6,845 bases of DNA from a bacterium (lineage in GTDB: Bacteria > Verrucomicrobiota > Verrucomicrobiae > Opitutales > Opitutaceae): NCBI GenBank assembly GCA_021780625.1, contig JAJXYI010000473.1, positions 1 through 6,845 of the forward strand. The letters run 5' to 3'. Of this stretch, positions 1-5,838 are shown one piece after another (position 1 is the first letter of the stretch; every line of letters begins with the position of its first letter). The notes under the pieces were generated by a model, which ran no database searches, had not been told where the DNA came from, and worked only from the letters and a program-made list of their open reading frames with translations. The translations under genes and the position numbers were made by a program.

Positions 1-90
1 TTTCGGATGAGTGCCGATTCTGGGCCGCGAAACGCTCCTGAACTCCTGGATCTCGACCGGTTTCAGCCCAAAAAACGCAGTCGTATTTGA
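1..90 (+). CDS. Possible C-terminal tail of an unidentified gene
   Basis: Frame 1 is open from the window edge to a TGA at 88-90, giving 29 residues that end in a basic stretch (about QPKKRSRI). The other two plus frames have early stops, but two minus-strand frames are also open here, so coding is uncertain. The TGA lies in the first bases of the inverted-repeat block that starts at 87, so the repeat may supply the stop. No family is recognisable and the piece may be non-coding. Confidence 0.2.
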   Translation, partial: FRMSADSGPRNAPELLDLDRFQPKKRSRI

Positions 91-424
91 ACCACGGAGA
101 CGCAGAGGACACAGAGGATAGCCATTAGGGAGTGCCTGGCATCCGATCTTATTAACCTTCGAGGTGAAGCATGGTTCAGTTCACCATTCTTAATCCTAAG
201 TTCGGCGAATGAATGGAACAGAAGGCAACGAAGGGAACGAAGGACAAACAGCTTACCACGGAATTGAGAGCGTTGGTTTATTCACCGTTTTGGTAAGTCG
301 ATTTTTGCTCAGTGATTTCGTGTAATCGCTTGGTTTGGCCTTCTTTGTTGTCTTCGTTTCCTTCTGTTAGCTGCGTTTTTTAGATTAATTCTGGCTCTGT
401 GTCCGCCGTGTGTCGGTGGTTCAA
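87..424. repeat. Gene-free block bounded by imperfect 30-bp inverted repeats
   Basis: Positions 87-116 (TTGAACCACGGAGAC..., ending GGACACAGAG) match the reverse complement of 395-424 at 25 of 30 bases. The block is clearly lower in GC than the genes and contains no convincing gene; plus and minus open frames here run on into the transaldolase gene as antisense shadows. A second inverted pair lies inside it (217-243 and 339-368). The right end stops 15 bp short of the transaldolase stop codon, so the block is the 3' flank of that operon. The arms resemble dispersed intergenic repeats remembered from Verrucomicrobia-type genomes. No transposase is present. It could be a MITE-like non-autonomous element, a mosaic of several small repeats, or a bidirectional transcript-end structure. 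Confidence 0.6.
217..368. repeat. Inner inverted-repeat pair (AACAGAAGG/AACGAAG family)
   Basis: The left arm 217-243 (AACAGAAGGCAACGAAGG followed by GAACGAAGG) pairs with 339-368, whose reverse complement begins AACAGAAGGAAACGAAG. The arms are near-identical over the first 17 bases and then diverge with a small gap. The roughly 95 bp between them is AT-richer and shows no gene. The same arm sequence appears again as an inverted pair at 4412-4438 and 4538-4565, so this is a repeat family with at least two members in the window. Confidence 0.6.
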
Positions 425-439
425 CTACGGTATTTCGAT

Positions 440-1159
440 TCAGAGCGTAAACCCCGCGGACGTGGCGTCCGCCACGAAGCCGCGGACAGTGTCGAGCGAC
501 ATGAAGGGCAGGTCCCGCCCCAGGAACTTGGCGGCCTTGGCGAGGATCTCGTGCGGCACGGTGACGATCGAGCATCCGCACTCGGCCGCCTGCACCACGT
601 TGTACACCTCGCGCACGCTCGCCCAGAGCAGCTCGGACTTGGGGAGGACTCGCAGCAGGCCGACGCACTCGCGTACGACCGGCATCGGATCCCGTCCGGT
701 ATCCGCGATCCGGCCTGCGATGATTGACACCACCGAGGGCACCGCGGGGTTGAGCGCCTGCGCGACTTCGCGGACCTGGTCCGGAGACACGACCGCCGTG
801 ACGTTCACGCGCACTCCCCGGGACGCGAGGTCCCGGATGAGCGGGGCCGACGACTCGCCGCGCGAGTTGGTCACCGGAATCTTCACGTAAACATTGTCCG
901 CCCACCCCGCGATCTTCAGGGCCTGGCGGCGCATGTCGGGAAAGTCGTCGGAGAGCACCTCCAGCGAGATCGGCTTTGCGGTGACGGTTGCGAGGATGTC
1001 GCGGGCGAAGGCCTCGTAGTCGCGGATGCCCGCACGCTTCATGAGCGACGGGTTCGTCGTCAGTCCGTGGATATAGGGCTGACGGTAGAGCTCGAGGATT
1101 CCGGCCTTGTCGGCACCGTCGGCGAAGATCCGGATCTTAAGTTCGGGAAGCGTGGACAT
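440..1159 (-). CDS. tal: Transaldolase family protein (small, TalC/FSA-like)
   Basis: A cytoplasmic class I aldolase of 239 residues, the size of the short transaldolase/fructose-6-phosphate aldolase group. Visible landmarks are FADGAD (12-17), GLTTNPS (32-38), VYVKIP with the expected Schiff-base lysine at 93, NVTAV (119-123), IIAGRIADTG (146-155), ASVREVYNV (180-188) and TVPHEIL (200-206). Transaldolases transfer dihydroxyacetone between sugar phosphates and interconvert sedoheptulose 7-phosphate. The ATG at 1159 is chosen because the family pattern starts a few residues later; an in-frame ATG at 1204 would add 15 unconserved residues. It is the last gene of the minus-strand operon, 92 bp after gmhB. 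Its position among heptose genes suggests that it feeds or drains sedoheptulose 7-phosphate (inference). Whether it is a true transaldolase or a fructose-6-phosphate aldolase cannot be settled by eye. Confidence 0.9.
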   Translation of the reverse strand: MSTLPELKIRIFADGADKAGILELYRQPYIHGLTTNPSLMKRAGIRDYEAFARDILATVTAKPISLEVLSDDFPDMRRQALKIAGWADNVYVKIPVTNSRGESSAPLIRDLASRGVRVNVTAVVSPDQVREVAQALNPAVPSVVSIIAGRIADTGRDPMPVVRECVGLLRVLPKSELLWASVREVYNVVQAAECGCSIVTVPHEILAKAAKFLGRDLPFMSLDTVRGFVADATSAGFTL

Positions 1160-1210
1160 TGTGGGTTGGGCGCCGGAGGGGGCCGGCCGTGGCAAGCAAG
1201 CCATGGAAAT

Positions 1211-1233
1211 CGGCGCGCGTCGAGTCCGCGCCG
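1211..1233 (-). other. GC-rich hairpin between gmhB and tal
   Basis: CGGCGCG (1211-1217) and CGCGCCG (1227-1233) form a perfect 7-bp stem with a 9-nt loop in the 92-bp spacer. On the minus strand it is followed only by ATTTCC, so it lacks the U-run of an intrinsic terminator. It could lower read-through from gmhB to tal or protect the upstream mRNA, or it could be a by-product of high GC. The rest of the spacer shows no gene. Confidence 0.25.
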
Positions 1234-1251
1234 CCTCATTTTCCCGCCGCC

Positions 1252-1815
1252 TCAGACCGCGCTTGTCCGGGTCTCCCGCAGGATCTGGTCGACGCCCTCG
1301 ACGAAGCTCCCGACGACGAAGTCGGGCGGGGCGGAGAGCGTTTCCGCGTATCCAAAATCAATATGCACCGTGCGGACTCCCGCGCGGTGGCCGCACTCGA
1401 TGTCGCGCCAGCGGTCGCCGATCATCCACGAGCGCGAGAGGTCGAGCCTCAGCGCGGCCGCGGCGTCGAGCAGCATGCCCGGCTCGGGCTTCCTGCGTCG
1501 GGAAGGCTGGCCCTGGCCGGGGTCGTAGCAGACCTCGATCAACTCGATCTCCGGAACCAGCCCGAGCAGCTTCGCATGCATGGCCTCCACGACCTCGCGC
1601 GCCTGAAGGCCGCGCCCGACGTCGGGCTGGTTCGTGGCCACGACCAGCGCGAAGCCCGCGGCGCGCAGCGCGCGGCACGATTCGGGCACCCCGGGAAAGA
1701 GCCTGAAGTCGTCTACCGTGGCGGGAGGGTAGGCCTTGCCCTCGCGAACGACCTGCACGTTGAGCGTCCCGTCGCGGTCCATGAAGACGGCGGGGCGGGG
1801 GCTGGGGACGCTCAT
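1252..1815 (-). CDS. gmhB: HAD-IIIA phosphatase, GmhB-like (heptose 1,7-bisphosphate phosphatase)
   Basis: A 187-residue cytoplasmic HAD hydrolase of GmhB length. HAD motif I is FMDRDGTLN (11-19), with D13 as expected nucleophile and D15 as acid/base. Motif II is ATNQPDVGRG (60-69). The motif III lysine lies in RRKPEPGM (107-114, K109), and motif IV is IGDRWRDIECG (132-142, with D134 and D138). The expected role is removal of the 7-phosphate from D-glycero-D-manno-heptose 1,7-bisphosphate, between the kinase and nucleotidyltransferase steps. The zinc loop of classical GmhB (Cys-X-His, then Cys-X-Cys) is not intact: only C97 remains, and the residues before K109 are arginines. The ATG overlaps the GtrA stop (ATGA), so the two are probably translationally coupled. 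A histidinol-phosphate phosphatase-like role is the main alternative; the neighbours favour heptose. Confidence 0.85.
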   Translation of the reverse strand: MSVPSPRPAVFMDRDGTLNVQVVREGKAYPPATVDDFRLFPGVPESCRALRAAGFALVVATNQPDVGRGLQAREVVEAMHAKLLGLVPEIELIEVCYDPGQGQPSRRRKPEPGMLLDAAAALRLDLSRSWMIGDRWRDIECGHRAGVRTVHIDFGYAETLSAPPDFVVGSFVEGVDQILRETRTSAV

Positions 1816-2228
1816 GGCAGCAGTCGGGACTTTTTCCGGAACACGCGGTAGTTCAACATCAGGAACACCAAAAGCGTGGAGGGGGGGAGTGCAAGCGCCG
1901 CCGACAACAGGACGCCCAGCCCGAGCGGCCCGTGGCAGAGATGGAACAGGGTGAGGTTCACCAGGTAGCTCAGCGCGGCGGTGGCCAGGTACTCGGCCAG
2001 CTGCCTCCAGGCGTCGTGCCGGTCGCTTGGCAGAGCCCAGAAGCGGTTCATCAGGTAATGCGTTGCCGTGGAGCAGAAAAACGAGCAGCTAAAGGCGATG
2101 TCCGGAGCCAGCCATCGTTTGTACACGGCGAGCGTTGCGAACTGCACGAGCGCCGCGACGCCGCCCACGGTGAGGAAACGCAAAAACCTCACTTGCGTCT
2201 CGCGCGACGGTATCTTGGCCTTGGACAT
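1812..2228 (-). CDS. GtrA-like four-helix membrane protein
   Basis: A 138-residue protein with four hydrophobic segments at about 16-36, 44-60, 78-98 and 102-126, charged ends and no signal peptide, which is the GtrA/DPMS pattern. Family hallmarks are FLRFLTVGGVAALV (15-28), the NRFWAL motif after helix 2 (61-66) and the C-terminal NYRVFRKK (126-133). GtrA proteins sit in the inner membrane and are thought to help move or present polyprenyl-linked sugars for cell-surface glycan modification; the substrate cannot be read from sequence. It is the first gene of the minus-strand operon and overlaps gmhB by 4 bp. Its start lies 12 bp from the divergent oxidoreductase start. Its position suggests a role in the glycan that receives the heptose, which is inference. 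Confidence 0.85.
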   Translation of the reverse strand: MSKAKIPSRETQVRFLRFLTVGGVAALVQFATLAVYKRWLAPDIAFSCSFFCSTATHYLMNRFWALPSDRHDAWRQLAEYLATAALSYLVNLTLFHLCHGPLGLGVLLSAALALPPSTLLVFLMLNYRVFRKKSRLLP

Positions 2229-2260
2229 CGGCCTATCCGAATGAGTGTCACCGGCCTATC
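2229..2260. promoter_or_regulatory. 12-bp divergent gap with a 9-bp direct repeat
   Basis: The start codons of the GtrA gene (2228) and the oxidoreductase (2241) are only 12 bp apart and point away from each other. CGGCCTATC occurs at 2229-2237 and again at 2252-2260, straddling the oxidoreductase start. No convincing -35/-10 pair was found in either direction, so promoters must lie within the opposing coding sequences or be of an unrecognised type. The repeat could be an operator half-site pair or chance. Confidence 0.25.
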
Positions 2261-3269
2261 GCAACTCCAATTCGCCCAGGTGGGCTGCGGCCTGATCGGC
2301 CGCAAACGGGTGCACGCGCTCGGCCAGCGGGTCGGCCTGCGTTATGCGTGCGATGTGGATGCCACCCGCGCCGCCGAGGTTGCCGCGCTGGCTCCCGGCT
2401 GCCGCGCCGTCACCGACCTGCGCACCGTGCTCGCCGATTCGGCGGTCGATGCAGTGGTGATTTCGACAATCAACGCCTCGCTTGCGTCGCTCGCCCTCGA
2501 GGCGGTGCGGGCGGGCAAGCACGTGCTCCTGGAGAAGCCCGGAGCGCTGACGGCGGCCCAGCTCCGGGAACTCCAGGCGGCTGCCGCAACCACCGGTTCG
2601 CGCGTGCGGCTCGGATACAACCACCGCTTTCACCCCGCGCTGCGCAAGGCCCGCGAACTCGTGGATCGCGGAATGCTCGGTCCGCTCATGTTCCTGCGCG
2701 GGCGCTATGGCCACGGCGGACGGCGCGGCTACGACCGTGAATGGCGCTCCGACCCGCGGCTGTCGGGCGGCGGTGAACTCATCGACCAGGGCGTGCACCT
2801 GATCGACCTGGCCCGCTGGTTCCTGGGCGACTTCGAGCGCGTCGAGGGGCATGCGACCACCTATTTCTGGGACATGCCCGTCGACGACAACGCGTTCCTG
2901 TCGCTGCGCACCGAGGAGGGGCAGACCGCCTGGCTGCACGTCAGCTGCACGGAGTGGCGGAACCTGTTCTCGCTTGAGCTCTACGGGCGCACCGGCAAGG
3001 TCTCGATCGAGGGCCTCGGAGGCAGCTACGGCGTCGAACGCTGCACCTTTTACCGCATGCTCCCCGAGATGGGGCCGCCCGAGACGACGTCGTGGGAGTA
3101 TCCGCGCGGCGACGACTCGTGGGCGCTCGAGGCCTCGGCCTTCGTCGACGACATCCTGCTCAAGCGTGACCCCTCGCCGGGGCTCGCGGACGGCGCGCGC
3201 ATCCTCGAGATCGTCGAGTCCGTGTACCAGAAGAGCGGCTACACGTTCGCCGCGCCGGGCGCGCGCTGA
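2241..3269 (+). CDS. Gfo/Idh/MocA family NAD(P)-dependent oxidoreductase
   Basis: A 342-residue two-domain sugar oxidoreductase of normal family length. The N-terminal Rossmann domain has QVGCGLIG (13-20), carrying the GxGxxG dinucleotide loop, and the EKP motif at 98-100 with the expected catalytic lysine K99. GYNHRFHP follows at 125-132. The C-terminal domain has GGGELIDQGVHLIDLARWF (176-194), with the D-x-x-x-H pair (D182, H186) typical of the active site. ATG 2241 places the Rossmann strand at residue 11; upstream in-frame codons lie antisense to the GtrA gene and are rejected. It precedes the sugar kinase by 24 bp, so the two are probably cotranscribed. Members oxidise or reduce many sugars and inositols. 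Here a nucleotide-heptose or precursor is a reasonable substrate guess, but the sequence does not identify it. Confidence 0.9.
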   Translation: MSVTGLSQLQFAQVGCGLIGRKRVHALGQRVGLRYACDVDATRAAEVAALAPGCRAVTDLRTVLADSAVDAVVISTINASLASLALEAVRAGKHVLLEKPGALTAAQLRELQAAAATTGSRVRLGYNHRFHPALRKARELVDRGMLGPLMFLRGRYGHGGRRGYDREWRSDPRLSGGGELIDQGVHLIDLARWFLGDFERVEGHATTYFWDMPVDDNAFLSLRTEEGQTAWLHVSCTEWRNLFSLELYGRTGKVSIEGLGGSYGVERCTFYRMLPEMGPPETTSWEYPRGDDSWALEASAFVDDILLKRDPSPGLADGARILEIVESVYQKSGYTFAAPGAR

Positions 3270-3293
3270 ACGGCCGAAGTTTCCCGCCTTTCC

Positions 3294-4280
3294 ATGATCA
3301 TCACCCGATCGCCCCTACGCGTCTCCCTAGGGGGAGGCGGCACCGATCTTCCCTCGTATTACCGGGAGTTCGGCGGCTTCCTGGTCGCCGCGGCGATCGA
3401 CAAGTACGTGTACATCACCCAGCACCGGACCTTCCAGGAGGAGATCATCCTGAAGTATTCGAAGCTGGAGCGTGTGCGCGAAGTTTCGGAGATCGAGCAT
3501 CCGATCGTGCGCGAGGCCCTCTCACTCGTCGGTGCGGCCGACCTGCGCCACCTCGAGCTCACGTCCATGGCGGACATCCCGGGCGGCACCGGCCTGGGTT
3601 CGTCGGGCAGCTTTACCACCGCGCTGCTGAAAGCCCTTCACGCATCCCAGAAGCATCCCGTCTCGCCGGCGGAGCTCGCCGAGCAGGCCTGCGCCATCGA
3701 GATCGACCGGCTCGGCGAGCCGATCGGAAAACAGGATCAGTACATCGCCGCGGTCGGGGGCATCACGGCGTTCACGTTTCACCCCGACGGCCGCGTCGAG
3801 TACCGCCCGGTGCGGCTTGCCGAGGAGACGCTCTACAACCTCGAGGACAACCTGCTGCTGTTCTTCACCGGCTACAGCCGCAGCGCGTCGTCGATCCTCA
3901 GGGACCAGAACGACCGCTCGAAACGCAACGACGCGGCGATGCTCGAGAACCTCCATTTCACCAAGGACCTCGGCCTGCGCTCGCTCGAGTGCCTGGAGTC
4001 GGGCGACCTGGATCAATTTGCCGCGCTGATGGACCGCCACTGGCGGCGCAAGCGCGAGCGTTCGACGGGCATGAGCAACGAACGGATCAATGCGTGGTAC
4101 GACCATGCGATGGCCAACGGTGCGCTCGGGGGGAAACTCATCGGTGCGGGTGGCGGCGGCTTCCTCATGTTTTACGCGGGCGACAAGACGCGCCTCCGGC
4201 GCGCAATGCGCGAACAGGGACTCGAGGAGGTCCGCTTCCGGTTCGACTTCGAGGGCACGAAGGTCGTCGTGCAGAACTGA
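3294..4280 (+). CDS. hddA: GHMP kinase, HddA-like (heptose 7-phosphate kinase)
   Basis: A 328-residue cytoplasmic GHMP-family sugar kinase. GHMP motif 1 is RSPLRVSLGGGGTDLPSYY (5-23), a form typical of HddA and related heptose kinases. Motif 2, the ATP loop, is DIPGGTGLGSSGSFTTALL (94-112). GKQDQYIAA (145-153) carries the probable catalytic aspartate D148, and motif 3 is GGKLIGAGGGGFLMFY (279-294). The assigned reaction is phosphorylation of D-glycero-D-manno-heptose 7-phosphate at C1 to give the alpha-1,7-bisphosphate. The presence of GmhA-, GmhB- and HddC-like genes supports this over galactokinase or fucokinase activity. The ATG follows the oxidoreductase stop by 24 bp and has no Shine-Dalgarno sequence. 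The stop codon is 5 bp before a 7-bp tandem repeat array, which separates this gene from hddC. Confidence 0.88.
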   Translation: MIITRSPLRVSLGGGGTDLPSYYREFGGFLVAAAIDKYVYITQHRTFQEEIILKYSKLERVREVSEIEHPIVREALSLVGAADLRHLELTSMADIPGGTGLGSSGSFTTALLKALHASQKHPVSPAELAEQACAIEIDRLGEPIGKQDQYIAAVGGITAFTFHPDGRVEYRPVRLAEETLYNLEDNLLLFFTGYSRSASSILRDQNDRSKRNDAAMLENLHFTKDLGLRSLECLESGDLDQFAALMDRHWRRKRERSTGMSNERINAWYDHAMANGALGGKLIGAGGGGFLMFYAGDKTRLRRAMREQGLEEVRFRFDFEGTKVVVQN

Positions 4281-4285
4281 GGACA

Positions 4286-4376
4286 GAGGTCGGAGGTCGG
4301 AGGTCGGAGGTCGGAGGTCGGAGGTCGGAGGTCGGAGGTCGGAGGTCGGAGGTCGGAGGTCGGAGGTCGGAGGTCG
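4286..4376. repeat. Tandem array, 13 perfect copies of GAGGTCG
   Basis: Thirteen uninterrupted 7-bp units (91 bp) begin 5 bp after the hddA stop. One decayed copy (GAAGGCG, 4377-4383) follows. Because 7 is not a multiple of 3, every plus frame encodes the same cycling heptapeptide (EVGGRRS), every minus frame encodes PPTSDLR, and no frame contains a stop. The plus strand carries GG doublets spaced by one or two bases, suited to two-tier G-quadruplex folding. Twelve units present GGAGGT, the core complement of the 16S rRNA 3' tail. Perfect identity implies recent slippage expansion, so copy number probably varies between strains. Confidence 0.95.
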
Positions 4377-4395
4377 GAAGGCGGAGACAAATTTC

Positions 4396-4565
4396 AATCA
4401 AAAAACGCAATGAACAGAAGGAGACTACGGCAACAAGGGTATGAGGTTCAGATGAGTGAATACGCGGATTGAAACCCGCGCGCTTGACCCGTGAGTTGAG
4501 AGGGAAAGCACTCCCAATTTCGAGTTAAGTGGTGTGTCCTTGGTGACCTTCGTTTTCTTCTGTTC
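4396..4565. repeat. Second inverted-repeat block, same family as 217-368
   Basis: The left arm 4412-4438 (GAACAGAAGGAGACTACGG, then CAACAAGG) pairs with 4538-4565, whose reverse complement starts GAACAGAAGAAAACGAAGG; one gap is needed. The left flank 4396-4420 (AATC, AAAAAACGCA, then AACAGAAG) nearly duplicates the reverse complement of 361-386, tying the two blocks together. The interior (4439-4537) holds a small hairpin (CGCGG at 4463-4467 with CCGCG at 4476-4480) and no gene. With the heptamer array, it makes a 310-bp non-coding stretch (4281-4590) that splits hddA from hddC. A promoter for hddC may lie here, but none was recognised. Confidence 0.55.
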
Positions 4566-4590
4566 CTACCCCTCCTGATTTTAGCTCAAG

Positions 4591-5337
4591 GTGAACTTAC
4601 CAACGGAACTTCGACGGAGTGAGGCGAACCTGCCGGTCGCAATTCTGGCGGGTGGGCGTGCCACGCGCCTGGGGGCGATCGCACACGCGGTGCCCAAGCT
4701 GCTCGTGGAGGTGGCGGGCGAGCCGTTTTTCGAACACCAGCTTCGCCTGCTGCGCCGCGCGGGGCTCACCCGGCTCGTGCTGTGTCTCGGACACCTGGGC
4801 GAGCAGATCGTCGAACGCTATGGCGACGGTTCGAGCCGTGGCATGCACATCGATTACGTGTTCGACGGGCCGACGCTGCTCGGGACCGGCGGAGCCCTGA
4901 TCCGTGCCCTTCCGAAACTGGGCGAGGCGTTCTACGTACTCTACGGCGACAGTTACCTGCCCATCGATTATCGCGCCGCCGGCCGCGCGTTCCTGGACTC
5001 GGGCCGGCTCGGGCTCATGACGATTTACGAAAACGCGGGCCGTTATGACACCAGCAACGTCTGGTTCGAGGACGGTGGCATCCGTTTGTACGACAAGCGC
5101 GCTCCCGATCCGAGAATGCGACACATCGATTACGGCTTGGGCGTATTCAGCGCGGAGGCCTTCGATGGCTGGCCCCGCGACGAGGCGGTGGATCTCGGGG
5201 ACGTCCAGCGCACCCTCGCCGCGCGGGCCGAGCTGGCGGGGTTCGAGGTGCGCGAGCGCTTTTACGAGATTGGGTCGCCGGCGGGCCTTCTTGAGCTCGA
5301 CACCTACCTGAGGGCGAAGGCCAGCCCCGAAAACTAG
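4591..5337 (+). CDS. hddC: Sugar nucleotidyltransferase, HddC-like (heptose 1-phosphate guanylyltransferase)
   Basis: A 248-residue cytoplasmic nucleotidyltransferase with the single Rossmann-like catalytic domain of the HddC/RfbA-type group. Visible landmarks are LAGGRATRLG (19-28, NTP-binding loop), PKLLVEVAG (35-43, with K36), LGTGGALIRA (97-106), LYGDSYLP (117-124, with the metal-binding D120) and a C-terminal FYEIGSPAGL (224-233). It has no left-handed beta-helix extension. The expected reaction is transfer of GMP from GTP to heptose 1-phosphate, giving GDP-heptose; base specificity is inferred from the gene set. GTG 4591 is the only plausible start, since no ATG, GTG or TTG occurs in frame between it and the NTP loop. 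It lies just downstream of the inverted-repeat block and is followed by yciA after 55 bp. Mannose- or glucose-1-phosphate transferase activity is the alternative. Confidence 0.85.
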   Translation: MNLPTELRRSEANLPVAILAGGRATRLGAIAHAVPKLLVEVAGEPFFEHQLRLLRRAGLTRLVLCLGHLGEQIVERYGDGSSRGMHIDYVFDGPTLLGTGGALIRALPKLGEAFYVLYGDSYLPIDYRAAGRAFLDSGRLGLMTIYENAGRYDTSNVWFEDGGIRLYDKRAPDPRMRHIDYGLGVFSAEAFDGWPRDEAVDLGDVQRTLAARAELAGFEVRERFYEIGSPAGLLELDTYLRAKASPEN

Positions 5338-5392
5338 GCGCGGCGGCAGGCGCGCTTGTCTCCGCCCGTGCCCGCCTCAAGCCTCGCGAGCC

Positions 5393-5785
5393 ATGGACAA
5401 TGAAGCCTCCCCCCAGTCCCCGCAGGGCGAAATCGTCATCCGCACCCTGGCGATGCCGGCAGACACGAACTCGAACGGCGACGTGTTTGGCGGCTGGCTG
5501 ATGTCGCAGATGGACATGGGCGGCGCGGTGCTCGCCCGAACCACCGCCCACAGTCGCGTGACGACTGTGGCGGTCGACGCGATGGCGTTTCACCATCCGG
5601 TCCTCGTGGGAGACATCGTGACGTGTTACGCCTCGCTCCTCCGGATCGGGCGCACCTCGATGAAGATCGATGTCCAGGTGTGGGTGAGCCGGAAGACGGA
5701 CGGCGAGCCCGTGAAAGTGACCGAGGGTGTGTTCACCTACGTGGCGATCGGTCCCGATGGCCGGCCGCAGCCGGTGAAGCGGTGA
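5393..5785 (+). CDS. yciA: Acyl-CoA thioesterase, YciA-like hotdog protein
   Basis: A 130-residue single hotdog-domain protein of the usual YciA length. The signature DTNSNGDVFGGWLMSQMD (24-41) carries the family's active-site region, with D41 as expected catalytic acid. VDAMAFHHPVLVGDIV (61-76) is the second conserved block, and EGVFTYVAI (111-119) is the last strand. YciA enzymes hydrolyse a broad range of acyl-CoAs in the cytoplasm. It sits between hddC and the SIS isomerase with gaps of 55 and 53 bp on the same strand, so it may be cotranscribed, but it has no known step in heptose synthesis. The ten bases GCGAGCCATG at its start codon recur exactly at the start of the next gene. The family is clear; the substrate and the reason for its location are not. 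Confidence 0.92.
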   Translation: MDNEASPQSPQGEIVIRTLAMPADTNSNGDVFGGWLMSQMDMGGAVLARTTAHSRVTTVAVDAMAFHHPVLVGDIVTCYASLLRIGRTSMKIDVQVWVSRKTDGEPVKVTEGVFTYVAIGPDGRPQPVKR

Positions 5786-5838
5786 AGCGGCGGTTTTCGA
5801 CTTTTCGACGGGCTGGATTGAGGCTTTTCTAGCGAGCC

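Noticed and set aside
87..424. Complete insertion sequence
   Set aside because: There is no transposase frame between the arms and no clear target-site duplication.
309..1204. Long open frames opposite or out of frame with the transaldolase gene (for example 399-890 plus, 309-905 minus)
   Set aside because: They overlap the well-supported transaldolase, have low-complexity Arg/Ala/Gly-rich translations and show no family motifs; high GC removes stops.
1159..1851. Plus-strand open frame across the gmhB region
   Set aside because: It is antisense to gmhB, whose HAD motifs are intact in the minus frame.
2193..2216. Sigma-70 promoter for the oxidoreductase (TTGCGT and TATCTT)
   Set aside because: The spacer is only 12 bp and both hexamers are poor matches.
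1932..2240. 103-residue N-terminal extension of the oxidoreductase frame
   Set aside because: It lies antisense to the GtrA gene and has no recognisable domain; the Rossmann domain starts normally from ATG 2241.
4286..4376. CRISPR array
   Set aside because: The unit is 7 bp with no spacers; this is a simple tandem repeat.
4286..4383. Intrinsic terminator for hddA
   Set aside because: The array is not self-complementary and has no U-run.
3522..4397. Minus-strand open frame through hddA and the heptamer array
   Set aside because: It is kept open only by the stop-free array and by antisense hddA codons; the PPTSDLR repeats are a product of the 7-bp unit, not a repeat protein.
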